Positions 49,840-58,034 of a stretch of DNA of 64,000 bases are shown piece by piece. The notes under the pieces are model-generated. The model was not told where the DNA came from and did no database searches. It saw nothing but the letters and a program-made list of their open reading frames with translations. The number at the start of each line of letters is the position of its first letter. The first letter of the stretch is position 1. The DNA lies in contig NZ_QYYG01000010.1 in NCBI RefSeq assembly GCF_003591175.1, positions 62,001 to 126,000 on the forward strand. The letters are read 5' to 3'. The translations under genes were made by a program, and so were the position numbers. Source of the stretch: Serratia inhibens (GTDB lineage: Bacteria; Pseudomonadota; Gammaproteobacteria; Enterobacterales; Enterobacteriaceae).

Positions 49840-52376
49840 GATTCGTTACCTGTTTTCTCTGTAGTCGCTACCGCACTACACGGCAGCAATAAATTTGTTT
49901 GGTCACTCTGTGGCAGCGTCTCCGGCAAAGAAATCTCACATTGCCTGCGGCCATCCCAGTTAACCGACATCATTTGCCCGGCCTTGATACCGCTCAGATA
50001 AACGCTGCCGTCCTCGTTGACGATGCCGGTATCCTGATCTTTGCTGTTTCGCACCGTGGCGCCAAACGGCGGGGTGCTGCCATCAGCCAACCGGATAACC
50101 GCCATTGCCTTCATTCCCGAGATCACTTCAAAATGTCGGTAGCCAATAGCACCTTCCGTCAATGTGGCCTGCGTTACCGAGTTGGTCGCCTCCGTATTCT
50201 CATCCAATTTGTCCAGATCGATGCTCGCCTTGCTGCGGTAGTAACTGCTGATATCTGCCACCACTACTTTACCGAAGGCGTTAGAGCGCACGCTTGGACC
50301 ATAACCACGCACCGGCACGTTTGGCGCACCATCGGTATCAATTAACAGCCGCGTGCCCCCCGTCATGCCGGAGCGATGCAATGCAGCGCCTTCCAGCGTC
50401 GCAGTAGCGCCCCCTTGCAGTGAAAGCCCCATCGAAGAATATTGCCCTGCCTGATAGCTGGCGTTGGCATTCACCTGCGCCACATCGCCACGATGGCTGA
50501 TGTAACCACTCAACGACTCACCACTGTGGGCGGTACCAGCATTGAGCTGATAGTTGGTGCGATCATCCACCCGGTCGTAATAACCCACCCGGTGAGTGGT
50601 ATCATTACGATTGACCGTGGTGTTGTAACTCACCGAGCCGTTGCTACCGAATGGCATCGACAGCGAAAGGTACATACCGTCGTCGCGCACTCCGTTATAA
50701 GTGTTGCGATAGGCCGACAGCGACAGGCTAAGGTTGCGGAATTCTCCAATATCAAAGTAACGCGACACCGACAGGCTTAACCGATCGTTGACCGGGCGGT
50801 CCCAATAGGTCTGGTGTTGGTAATCCACATACGCGCTCAGCCCCAGATCACGGAATTGCTTGTTGAATGAGACCGTGTACATTTCTTTGCTGTGATTGAG
50901 CAAAGAACTGTCTCGCCGCGCCGCCAAAAACTCCCCCATACGCATAAAGTTGCGCTCAGAGAACCGGTACCCGGCAAACGTCACCTGACTGTCGTATTCG
51001 TCGAACGTTTTGGAATAGCTGAGTCGATACGAACGCCCGCTTAACGTGCCGTAGCGATCCAGCACAGCCCGAGACTGGGTAACGTCGAACGCCAACGCCC
51101 CGAACACCAGTAAATCACGCCCAAAGCCAATCGATGCCGCGTTGTAATCACCGGCTGCCAGCCCACCGCCATACAGTGACCAGCCGTTGTTGATGCCCCA
51201 GGAGAAATCCCCCATAGCGAACAACGGGCCGTCACTACGGTGCTGCCAATCCGAAGGTTTACCGCTCGCCAGCTTGTAGCGCACCCGCCCCGGGCGCGTC
51301 AGGTAAGGCACGCTGGCAGTATCCATTTGGAATTTCTGTACGGTGCCGTCCTGCTCTTCTACCCGAACATCCAATTTGCCGTTCACCGCATTATTGATGT
51401 CCTGGATCCGAAAAGGCCCCGAGGCCACCTGAGTCTCGTACAACACGCGCCCCTGCTGGCTTATAGTCACTTTTGCGTTACTGCGGGCGATCCCGGTGAC
51501 CTCCGGTGCGTAGCCGCGCAGGTTCGGCGGTAACATGTTGTCATCGGAATTCAAGCTCAGGCCGCTAAAGCGGAAGCTGTCGAATACTTCGGAACTGAGG
51601 TAGTCTTCACCCAGCGTTAAACGCGCCCCCAGGCTACGGATAGCGCGGTAGGCGTAATAACGGCTCCACTCCCAGTTTTGCTGGTTTCTCTGCCCCTGGC
51701 CGGTTTGATGTTCAAGCCGTGTCTGCCAGTCCGCACGCAAACGCCAGGCACCAAGGTTGGCCCCCATAGTTCCGTTACCGCTCAGGCTATAGCCTTTATC
51801 ACCATGAGACTGCTGCCGCCGAGTCTGCGCATTAACGTTATAATCCAGCAACAAACCAGGTATGCCATCATCCCAGCGCGAAGGGGGCTCCCAGTTATCG
51901 GAGGTGTATTCCAGATAAGCCTGTGGGATGCTCAAATACAAAACCCCATTGCTCAGATTACCCCGCGCTTCCATCCCCTTCAGGCTACTGAGATCAAGGC
52001 ACTGCCCATCATGCCACCAGGTCAGCCCTTCGAGCATTTCGGGCTTCAACCCTAGTTGACCAACCAGCTCGGGGGACAAGCACACCAAACTACCTTTGGG
52101 GTCACTATCCGGTGCTCGAAACACGACCGGCTGCTCAGGTAAATCCTGCTCATTAATCCGCACCACCATCGGATAAGTACCGGGCATAATAAATCCGCCC
52201 TGAGAAAACTGGCTTAAATCGATATTTTCCCGATCTTTTAAATCTAAAATATCGGTATTGAACTGAACCTCTTCCCCAGCCTGGGCGAATATAACCTCTC
52301 CACCTAAAGCAGCCACAATGAAAATACCCAGCAAGCGCACACGAAATACCCTGGACGCAGGAGATAAATACGCCAT
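49836..52376 (-). CDS. Outer membrane usher (PapC/MrpC type)
   Basis: An 846-residue usher forming the outer membrane secretion pore. After a signal peptide (VRLLGIFIVAALGGEVIFAQ) come the N-terminal domain (EVQFNTDILDLKDRENIDLS), the beta-barrel with plug and the two C-terminal domains. Family segments include PYLTRPGRVRYKLASGK, GFGRDLLVFGALAFDVTQS and the C-terminal GTPPFGATVRN-type region (STPPFGATVRNSKDQDTG), with paired C-terminal cysteines (QCEISL and LLPCSAV). The ATG at 52376 has GGGG eight bases upstream. It overlaps the chaperone gene by four bases. Confidence 0.95.
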   Translation of the reverse strand: MAYLSPASRVFRVRLLGIFIVAALGGEVIFAQAGEEVQFNTDILDLKDRENIDLSQFSQGGFIMPGTYPMVVRINEQDLPEQPVVFRAPDSDPKGSLVCLSPELVGQLGLKPEMLEGLTWWHDGQCLDLSSLKGMEARGNLSNGVLYLSIPQAYLEYTSDNWEPPSRWDDGIPGLLLDYNVNAQTRRQQSHGDKGYSLSGNGTMGANLGAWRLRADWQTRLEHQTGQGQRNQQNWEWSRYYAYRAIRSLGARLTLGEDYLSSEVFDSFRFSGLSLNSDDNMLPPNLRGYAPEVTGIARSNAKVTISQQGRVLYETQVASGPFRIQDINNAVNGKLDVRVEEQDGTVQKFQMDTASVPYLTRPGRVRYKLASGKPSDWQHRSDGPLFAMGDFSWGINNGWSLYGGGLAAGDYNAASIGFGRDLLVFGALAFDVTQSRAVLDRYGTLSGRSYRLSYSKTFDEYDSQVTFAGYRFSERNFMRMGEFLAARRDSSLLNHSKEMYTVSFNKQFRDLGLSAYVDYQHQTYWDRPVNDRLSLSVSRYFDIGEFRNLSLSLSAYRNTYNGVRDDGMYLSLSMPFGSNGSVSYNTTVNRNDTTHRVGYYDRVDDRTNYQLNAGTAHSGESLSGYISHRGDVAQVNANASYQAGQYSSMGLSLQGGATATLEGAALHRSGMTGGTRLLIDTDGAPNVPVRGYGPSVRSNAFGKVVVADISSYYRSKASIDLDKLDENTEATNSVTQATLTEGAIGYRHFEVISGMKAMAVIRLADGSTPPFGATVRNSKDQDTGIVNEDGSVYLSGIKAGQMMSVNWDGRRQCEISLPETLPQSDQTNLLLPCSAVATTEKTGNES

Positions 52377-52398
52377 AACCACTGCCCCTTTATTATTA

Positions 52399-52941
52399 TC
52401 AGTAATAATCCAGTTTAAAACGTACGGCAGAATAGTATTCCCCTACCCGTAATACATTCTGATCGCCGACCAGACGCAGGAAATAGTTAAGGTCCATATT
52501 GCCAGGATTCACGTCGCTCATCGGCAATGGCTTGCCCGGCAAAGCAATATTGCCCCGTGCATCGGTGATTTGCAGTGCCACACCTCGCGCCTCACCATGC
52601 ACCTGAAACAGTCCGTTGCGGCCATCTCCGTCAAATGTCACCTGAAATCGCTGCCAGTCGGGCAGGCCAGCCGTTGCCCGGGACAAGACACAGTTCACCA
52701 AACGGATAGTGAAGGGTTTCGTTAGCCCCTGCCCATCACGAATAATCTGGCTGAGTGGCAGTGTAGACATTTCTATGCTCTGATCCCGGCTTCCAGCCTC
52801 TATTGCGCAGGCGGTATCGAGAATAGCCCCTTCCATATTGACTCTGCCCCAACCTGCAGGGGTTGATGCAGTCGCTACTGGCAAACGAACCAGCAATACT
52901 GCCAATAGGGAAAACGCCACATAACCGGTTAATCGCTTCAT
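52399..52941 (-). CDS. PapH/MrpB-like fimbrial subunit (putative anchor/terminator)
   Basis: A 180-residue pilin-like protein encoded between the major pilin and the usher, the position of PapH and MrpB, which stop pilus growth and anchor the rod. Signal peptide YVAFSLLAVLLVRLPVATA. Core motifs are EGAILDTACAIEAGSRDQ and RLVNCVLSRAT, ending YYSAVRFKLDYY. The start at 52941 has GGAG seven bases upstream; the 15 earlier in-frame codons are not a signal peptide. Confidence 0.88.
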   Translation of the reverse strand: MKRLTGYVAFSLLAVLLVRLPVATASTPAGWGRVNMEGAILDTACAIEAGSRDQSIEMSTLPLSQIIRDGQGLTKPFTIRLVNCVLSRATAGLPDWQRFQVTFDGDGRNGLFQVHGEARGVALQITDARGNIALPGKPLPMSDVNPGNMDLNYFLRLVGDQNVLRVGEYYSAVRFKLDYY

Positions 52942-53028
52942 TAATCCACTCCATGCTATTACACGGCCCTTTAAAGGAAAAAACATGCGGGTTGCCCCGC
53001 ATGCTGCATAACCCGGCGTTGACGCGAC

Positions 53029-53568
53029 TTACGGGTAAGCCAAGGTAAAGTCAGTCACTGCGGTGAAGTCACCTGGTACCACGGCAACGGCACTGCCGCC
53101 TTCGCCGGCAGTCAGACCTTGCATGTAGGCTCCGAACTGCAGAGTGTTATTGCCGTTCTGCAGTATCTGCGCAGTACCGCCTTTACCCAGCTCAACCAGA
53201 GCACCGCTGGTGTCAGTCATGGCAATACCTGCGCCACTGGCAGAACCAGTGATAGCCAACAGGTTTTTATTGGTTTCCTGTGCCTTAGCACCGGTGAAAG
53301 TTACCTGGACGGTTTTACCGGTAGCAACGGTGCAGTTTTCCAGATCGATCTGGAAGTTTCTCGGCGTGGATTTACCACCGTCTTTCAGAGCCACGTTGGA
53401 CACCTGGCCCAGGTTTACGGTCTGATCAGCAGCCTCTGGAGAGATAGAGCACGGAGCATCAACGATAGAACCTGCGAAATTCACTTTACCGTGACCTGAA
53501 TCCGCATGTGCTACAGCAGACATACCAAAAGCTACTACTGCCGCCATCATAATTTTGTTCAATTTCAT
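53029..53568 (-). CDS. Major fimbrial subunit (MrpA/PapA type)
   Basis: A 179-residue major pilin. The signal peptide MKLNKIMMAAVVAFGMSAVA ends at HA before DSGHG. Conserved features are GSIVDAPCSISPEAADQTVN, FQIDLENCTVATGKTV, and the C-terminal PGDFTAVTDFTLAYP with the penultimate Tyr. Similar to MrpA and to the SmfA pilin of Serratia. AAGGA precedes the start. First gene of the minus-strand operon; the 5' side has a large palindrome and the two GATC sites of the control region. Confidence 0.93.
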   Translation of the reverse strand: MKLNKIMMAAVVAFGMSAVAHADSGHGKVNFAGSIVDAPCSISPEAADQTVNLGQVSNVALKDGGKSTPRNFQIDLENCTVATGKTVQVTFTGAKAQETNKNLLAITGSASGAGIAMTDTSGALVELGKGGTAQILQNGNNTLQFGAYMQGLTAGEGGSAVAVVPGDFTAVTDFTLAYP

Positions 53569-53629
53569 TTTTTGTCCTTAATTCATTAACAATGATGAAC
53601 CTAAGTTCATTCACTTACACTTTTGTTCC

Positions 53630-53647
53630 CCCCAATATATATTGGGG
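53630..53647. promoter_or_regulatory. 18-bp perfect palindrome upstream of the major pilin gene
   Basis: CCCCAATATATATTGGGG is a perfect palindrome about 60 bp before the pilin start codon, enclosed by GTTCCC and GGGAAC a few bases further out. It may be an operator or form a hairpin in the pilin mRNA leader. Confidence 0.6.
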
Positions 53648-53983
53648 TATGGGAACCCTTTATCACTCACTAATCGTGAATGTATTTAACGCAACAAATA
53701 CTCACTCACATCACTAAGGAGAGATATTTACCACATTGAAATCCTTGTGCGCATCACTAAATAAAATTGCAAAAAACCGATGCCGAACCTTATAAGCAAA
53801 ACGCAAAGTGGAAACTGACAACACATCTAAAAATGCAGAACATGCAATCTCATAAGCTGAAGGCTGACTCGTCTCCAGCGGAAACAATTATTACAAATGG
53901 AAATTAATTTTAAAACACAAAAAACAATAAACCAATAAATACGAGACATAAATCCACTTTTATTTACAATAACTAATCTTGGC

Positions 53984-54058
53984 GATCTTTAATATCGCAA
54001 CAAAAGACAAATACAGAACATAAAACCAAATATCAATGAAACGGCAACATCATGGATC
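53984..54058. promoter_or_regulatory. Pair of inverted GATC sites, candidate Lrp/Dam phase switch
   Basis: The 690-bp region between the pilin and PapI-like genes holds exactly two GATC sites, at 53984-53987 (in GGCGATCTTT) and 54055-54058 (in GCGATC read on the other strand). They are 71 bp apart and in opposite orientation. In the E. coli pap switch, PapI and Lrp act at two ACGATC-containing sites 102 bp apart whose methylation by Dam sets the ON or OFF state. The presence of a PapI-like gene next door supports the same mechanism. Confidence 0.6.
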
Positions 54059-54260
54059 GCATATTAAAAAATCACGATATAATCATCTAATGATTGGTGA
54101 TTTTAAGGCTGTATCCGATATCTCACCGAATCGATACCTTTGATTTATAAAGAAATCGCTTTTCGACAAAATGTAATTATTGCGAAAGTGATTTTTTTCA
54201 TTGGTCTCCTGACCTGTAAATCCCACGGACAATCTCATTCATCAGGGAGTGAGCAGAGAA

Positions 54261-54551
54261 ATGAGTGAACACGAAGATAAAACCTCCGCCCGTCAATTGC
54301 AGCACGAGGATTTCGAACGGGTCGCGGAGACCATCATAAAGTTATGTGCCGCTAAAGAACTACGCTGCGCGGACGTGCCTGCCACATGGGCTAGTACACG
54401 GGATATTGCCGAAGATTGTGATTTCAGCATCTATAAGACCCGGTATTTATTGCTGAAAATGGCTAAAAAGGGCTGGGTGAAAGTGACGCCACAGCCAATA
54501 AATAATGCCCTGCGTTGGTATATCTGCCCTGACATAAAAAAAGATGACTAA
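54261..54551 (+). CDS. PapI/FaeA-like fimbrial regulator
   Basis: A 96-residue winged-helix protein resembling PapI and FaeA, which direct Lrp to GATC-containing sites and switch fimbrial operons on. The matching region is STRDIAEDCDFSIYKTRYLL followed by LKMAKKGWVKVTP and RWYI. It has an N-terminal extension of about 25 residues not seen in PapI. Start at 54261 (MSEHEDKTS); a GTG four codons earlier is in frame. It is divergent from the major pilin as papI is from papBA. No papB-like gene is present. Confidence 0.75.
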   Translation: MSEHEDKTSARQLQHEDFERVAETIIKLCAAKELRCADVPATWASTRDIAEDCDFSIYKTRYLLLKMAKKGWVKVTPQPINNALRWYICPDIKKDD

Positions 54552-54647
54552 CATTATGATAATAAAGGTTTTTCAGTTGACTGGCGTAGACTACTGCTAA
54601 TACCTGCACGGTTTAACCCGGCTGGTTTTTCATGAGGGAAAACAAAC

Positions 54648-55376
54648 ATGAAACCCACTGTAACGATATTACTTGCCGAGCCAAATATGTACTTTTCCCT
54701 GGGATTTTCGCAGGGGATAATGACATATTTTAATAATCTTGAGATCGATGTTCGCATCAGCGAAAATCTGTTGGATAAAACTGTTTGCGATATGGTCTTT
54801 CTGGCCGCGGAACAGGATGCCGCCGAATTACGTTATCTGACCCAACGGCGAACCGCGCCGGCTCACCAATGTATTTTTATATTTAAAGAAAAACCCAGTC
54901 GACACGACAATATCCAGTTCAAAAATTTAGATGGCATTTTTTATCGTCATCAAAGCATGAGCTGGGCCATGCAAATAGTGACGCAAGCACTGCACAGTAT
55001 GGCGCTGCCAAGTATGCCAAAAAAGCGCACCAGTGCTCACCGGCCACCACTGACCGATCGGGAAATTGAGATCCTGCGCTATCTGGCCAATGGCCAGCGC
55101 GCCTGCGAGATCAGTCATTATTTACGCATCAGCCCCAAAACCGTCAGCGGCCATAAACGCAACGCAATGGAAAAATTGGGCATCACTCGCTCCTCGGATC
55201 TGAATTACTGGTTGCTCCGCGGCGGCATTGGGCAATTAGCATCGCATTGCTTGCCGACCGGGCACCGGTGGAATGCCGCAGCAAATTCATCGCACCAGAA
55301 AACCCCCCCGCTTTTATTATTGCCGCATCGGCAGAGCGGGCCATCACAGAACCCCCCAGAGAATGACTATGCCTAA
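54648..55376 (+). CDS. LuxR/FixJ-type transcriptional regulator
   Basis: A 242-residue regulator with a C-terminal LuxR helix-turn-helix (LTDREIEILRYLANGQRACE, ISPKTVSGHKRNAMEKLGI, near residues 134-190). The N-terminal half begins like a receiver (TVTILLAEPNMYFSLGFSQG) but lacks an obvious phosphorylation aspartate pattern, so it may be phosphorylation-independent like RcsA or FimZ relatives. After the HTH there is an unusual 50-residue Pro/Gln-rich tail. GAGGGA precedes the start. The end overlaps the lipoprotein gene, so the two are coupled. It probably controls one or both fimbrial operons. Confidence 0.82.
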   Translation: MKPTVTILLAEPNMYFSLGFSQGIMTYFNNLEIDVRISENLLDKTVCDMVFLAAEQDAAELRYLTQRRTAPAHQCIFIFKEKPSRHDNIQFKNLDGIFYRHQSMSWAMQIVTQALHSMALPSMPKKRTSAHRPPLTDREIEILRYLANGQRACEISHYLRISPKTVSGHKRNAMEKLGITRSSDLNYWLLRGGIGQLASHCLPTGHRWNAAANSSHQKTPPLLLLPHRQSGPSQNPPENDYA

Positions 55377-55767
55377 TACTTCCCTGCTGCCCCTGCCTTT
55401 CATACTGTTGGCTGTCTTGTTAAGTGGCTGCCAATCAAAGCTACGCACCGCAACCACAGGAGCAGGAGCACAGCTCCCGATGCAAACCGAACAACAAGTC
55501 AGTAAGGAGGTGCAGCACCTGCGCCAATGTCAGCAGGAACTGAAAGCGCTTAATACTCTGCAGGCCGCCAGCTACCCGGCTCTCCAGCGTACCTTTGAAC
55601 AGTTGATGCGCGGCGCGGCGCAATACGCAGTCCTGCGCACCAACGTCAATGAAAACACACAAGACACCGTAGATTCACTCTATCGTTATCGCGTCAATTT
55701 GCTCTGTGCTCAAATCAACCAGGCCGTACTCAATCGTCTGGCTGAACAGGGTGGAACAGCGCAATGA
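55363..55767 (+). CDS. Small lipoprotein of the regulator-lipoprotein-FKBP module
   Basis: A 134-residue predicted lipoprotein. The signal has a hydrophobic core and a lipobox LLSGC near residue 22, with Gln after the cysteine, which predicts the outer membrane. The mature part is helical and Gln-rich (SKEVQHLRQCQQELKALNTL) and contains further cysteines. The start at 55363 lies inside the LuxR gene; the ATG six bases downstream is equally possible. Its stop overlaps the start of the FKBP-like gene (ATGA). Not a recognised family. Confidence 0.72.
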   Translation: MTMPNTSLLPLPFILLAVLLSGCQSKLRTATTGAGAQLPMQTEQQVSKEVQHLRQCQQELKALNTLQAASYPALQRTFEQLMRGAAQYAVLRTNVNENTQDTVDSLYRYRVNLLCAQINQAVLNRLAEQGGTAQ

Positions 55768-57380
55768 ACAACAAATACACGCAGAGCGCCCCCGGCTTGC
55801 AGTCTCGGTTAAGCGGGTTAATGGCTGCTATCGGTCTGGCGGCATCTGCCGCCGTACAGGCTGCACCGCAGGCTGGCGTGCCGGCTCTTTTACAGTTTGC
55901 CGAACAATATCAACAACAATCAAAAGACGCGGCGCCGCCGGTGACTAAACCGGCGGTGAAACCGGCCGATACTGGTGCAAAGCCTCCCGCTAATAAGACT
56001 GCCAGCCCACAGGGCAACCGCTCTTCCCGGGAAAACGCAGCTGCCGCTGCGCTTTGGCAAACCAAAGATGCCAAGATACGGCACCTGCAGGAAACCATTG
56101 TCCAGCTTGAGCAGCAGATGAGCATATTGGAAAAAAAACAGACGAAAACAGCACCTGCCCCCCCTCAAATATCAATAGATACCACGGCACTGAGTAGGCT
56201 GGTTCATGGGGTGCGTCAGGCACTGTCGCCCACGCCGGAGGAAACTCAGGTAAAAGAACGTCTGCGGCAGACACAGCAACAGATTAGTTTGGCGCAGACG
56301 GCGGAGAAAAACCTGCGCACAGAAAACGACAGGCTTAAAAATCAACTGGCCGCGATGAAAACGCAAAACCAGGCATCGGCAACCGAGGCGCATAACACTC
56401 TCACAGCCCAGTTACAGCACGTTGAACAGGATAAAATCACGTTACAAACGCACCTGTCAGAAGCCCAAAACAGAAACCAAACGCTGACCGCCGCCAGTGA
56501 AAATGTAAAGGCGCAGCTGGCAAGGTTAAAAACGGCAGAGTCCGAGCTGCGTGAAATCCATACGCAAACACAGACACAGTTGAATGAACTGCTGCTACAG
56601 CGCAACACCATGCAAAAAGAGCTGGATGAACAGGTGACTGCGGCCGCCAACCTGAAAGCCGAACTGAGTGACTTGCGAAAAGTCGCCCCTGAAAAAATCC
56701 AAGCGGACAGGATGAAACAGCCTGCTGTACGCCAGTCTTACGCCGCTGGCGTTTCGTTGGGTGAAGAAGTCCTGCAAATGCATGCGGAGCGCCAGAAATG
56801 GGGGGTGAAAGTCGACAAGCAAGTATTGCTGACAGGGCTATTCGATACCTTCTCCGGGCAGCGGCAACTGGATGATAAGGCGCTCAATCAGGCACTGGCC
56901 GATTCTGAGCAGCAGGTAACGAAAGCCAGAAATAACGTGATGGCAACACAGTTAAAACAGGATAATGCTTACCTTACCCGCTTCAAAAAAGACAAACAGG
57001 TTAAAACCACCGCCGCCGGAGCTTGGTATCGCATTGACTATACCGGCGACGCGCCGATCCCCACTGGTGCCACCCTGGACGTCGTCATAAAAGAAACGCT
57101 CACCGATGGCACCGTGATCCAGGATATGGACACCAACGGTGCGGTGCTGTCTCAGCCCCTGGCGCAATTCCCGCCGTTATTTGCCGACGCATTGAAGCAA
57201 TTAAAAAACCACGGTTCATTAACCCTGGTAGTGCCTCCTGAGCTGGCCTACGGGGAAAAAGGTTACCCACCAAACATTCCGCCTAACGCCACCATGGTGT
57301 ACCAACTGCGTATTGCTGAAATGTACCCAGAAACACAGAAAAAAAAGGGAGCGCCGGATACTGCAGCAGCACCCCGGTAG
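55764..57380 (+). CDS. Exported coiled-coil protein with C-terminal FKBP-like domain
   Basis: A 538-residue protein. A signal peptide (LMAAIGLAASAAVQA, cleavage near APQAG) is followed by a Pro/Ala-rich linker to about residue 85. A long coiled coil covers about residues 95-310 with a gap (KIRHLQETIVQLEQQMSILE, LRTENDRLKNQL). Next come an FKBP N-terminal dimerisation-like domain (AAGVSLGEEVLQM, LLTGLFDTFSGQRQLDDKAL) and an FKBP domain (AWYRIDYTGDAPIP, PPELAYGEKGYPPNIPPNAT). The domain order recalls FkpA and Mip, periplasmic proline isomerase chaperones, but with a huge coiled-coil insert. The usual active-site Trp and the FD pair are not evident, so isomerase activity is doubtful. Coupled to the lipoprotein gene by an ATGA overlap. 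Confidence 0.82.
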   Translation: MNNKYTQSAPGLQSRLSGLMAAIGLAASAAVQAAPQAGVPALLQFAEQYQQQSKDAAPPVTKPAVKPADTGAKPPANKTASPQGNRSSRENAAAAALWQTKDAKIRHLQETIVQLEQQMSILEKKQTKTAPAPPQISIDTTALSRLVHGVRQALSPTPEETQVKERLRQTQQQISLAQTAEKNLRTENDRLKNQLAAMKTQNQASATEAHNTLTAQLQHVEQDKITLQTHLSEAQNRNQTLTAASENVKAQLARLKTAESELREIHTQTQTQLNELLLQRNTMQKELDEQVTAAANLKAELSDLRKVAPEKIQADRMKQPAVRQSYAAGVSLGEEVLQMHAERQKWGVKVDKQVLLTGLFDTFSGQRQLDDKALNQALADSEQQVTKARNNVMATQLKQDNAYLTRFKKDKQVKTTAAGAWYRIDYTGDAPIPTGATLDVVIKETLTDGTVIQDMDTNGAVLSQPLAQFPPLFADALKQLKNHGSLTLVVPPELAYGEKGYPPNIPPNATMVYQLRIAEMYPETQKKKGAPDTAAAPR

Positions 57381-57410
57381 CCCCCTATTCTCTGGCTCAT
57401 CGCCGCTAAG

Positions 57411-57449
57411 CTGCTGACGTCCTCCCCTTCGTCAGCAGTCATTTTTTTA
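57411..57449 (+). terminator. Terminator after the FKBP-like gene
   Basis: CTGCTGACG and CGTCAGCAG pair around ten bases and are followed by TCATTTTTTTATT. It ends the papI-like/luxR/lipoprotein/FKBP transcript. Confidence 0.88.
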
Positions 57450-57510
57450 TTCCTGTTATTTATGGCACCTCAGATGCACTTTCCAGGCATTAAACAAGAA
57501 GAATTGAAGA

Positions 57511-57642
57511 ATGGAATACTATAAAAAAGTACTAAATAGAATCAAATTACATGACTATACCCGCAGAGATGGTTTTTTATTAGTCGTTGGTGGCAGTTTA
57601 CTGTTCTGGACTACGGTGATAGGTATCCTATTTCTATGTTAA
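57511..57642 (+). CDS. Candidate 43-residue single-span membrane protein
   Basis: A 43-codon ORF with a basic N-terminal half (VLNRIKLHDYTRRDG) and one hydrophobic segment (FLLVVGGSLLFWTTVIGILF) to the C-terminus. The start signal is weak (GAAGA just before the ATG). It lies between the FKBP terminator and the second fimbrial operon. A tail-anchored small membrane protein is plausible; no family is recognised. Confidence 0.5.
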   Translation: MEYYKKVLNRIKLHDYTRRDGFLLVVGGSLLFWTTVIGILFLC

Positions 57643-58034
57643 AAAAGCGTTAAATCACACAAAGAAGGTATATTATTTTATATACAAATAAACGTCACCC
57701 AGAGTTTTCGGACGCAAGCCTGGGACACAACCTGATTGCGTGTCGAAGGGTATTTTTCAATTAATTGTTTTTAAAAGAAATTAAATTGTAAAATACAACA
57801 TATTAGAAACCATTTTATTAGTGTTGATTTGAAATCCACATGATTTATCATGGTATCACTGAGCAGGCATAGCTTTGCTATGTTCAGTCAGTAATACAAT
57901 GTTTGAAATATGTATATTTATAGATATCAGCAATATACCCGGTAGAATGAGAGCATGACGCTTTTTATCTTTTCGGGTAAATCAATATATCTTCTCATAT
58001 ACCTATAACTCTCTATATGGAATTTGGAGTCAAT
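57643..58034. other. Promoter region of the second fimbrial operon
   Basis: About 390 bp, AT-rich. It contains a short hairpin (GCATAGC/GCTATG near 57867) and no open frame of note. The promoter of the second operon should be here, but no clear boxes could be chosen by eye. No GATC pair is present. Confidence 0.45.

Larger units (their letters stand above)
53569..54260. other. Fimbrial control region
   Basis: About 690 bp, strongly AT-rich, between the divergent pilin and PapI-like genes. Besides the palindrome and the GATC pair it shows an inverted repeat near 54067-54104 (AAAATCAC and GTGATTTT). No gene is supportable. No recombinase gene and no long terminal inverted repeats were seen, so an invertible promoter is unlikely. 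Confidence 0.6.

Noticed and set aside
53569..54260. Invertible promoter element as in Proteus mrp
   Set aside because: No pair of long inverted repeats and no site-specific recombinase gene were found in or near the region; the GATC/PapI layout explains it better.
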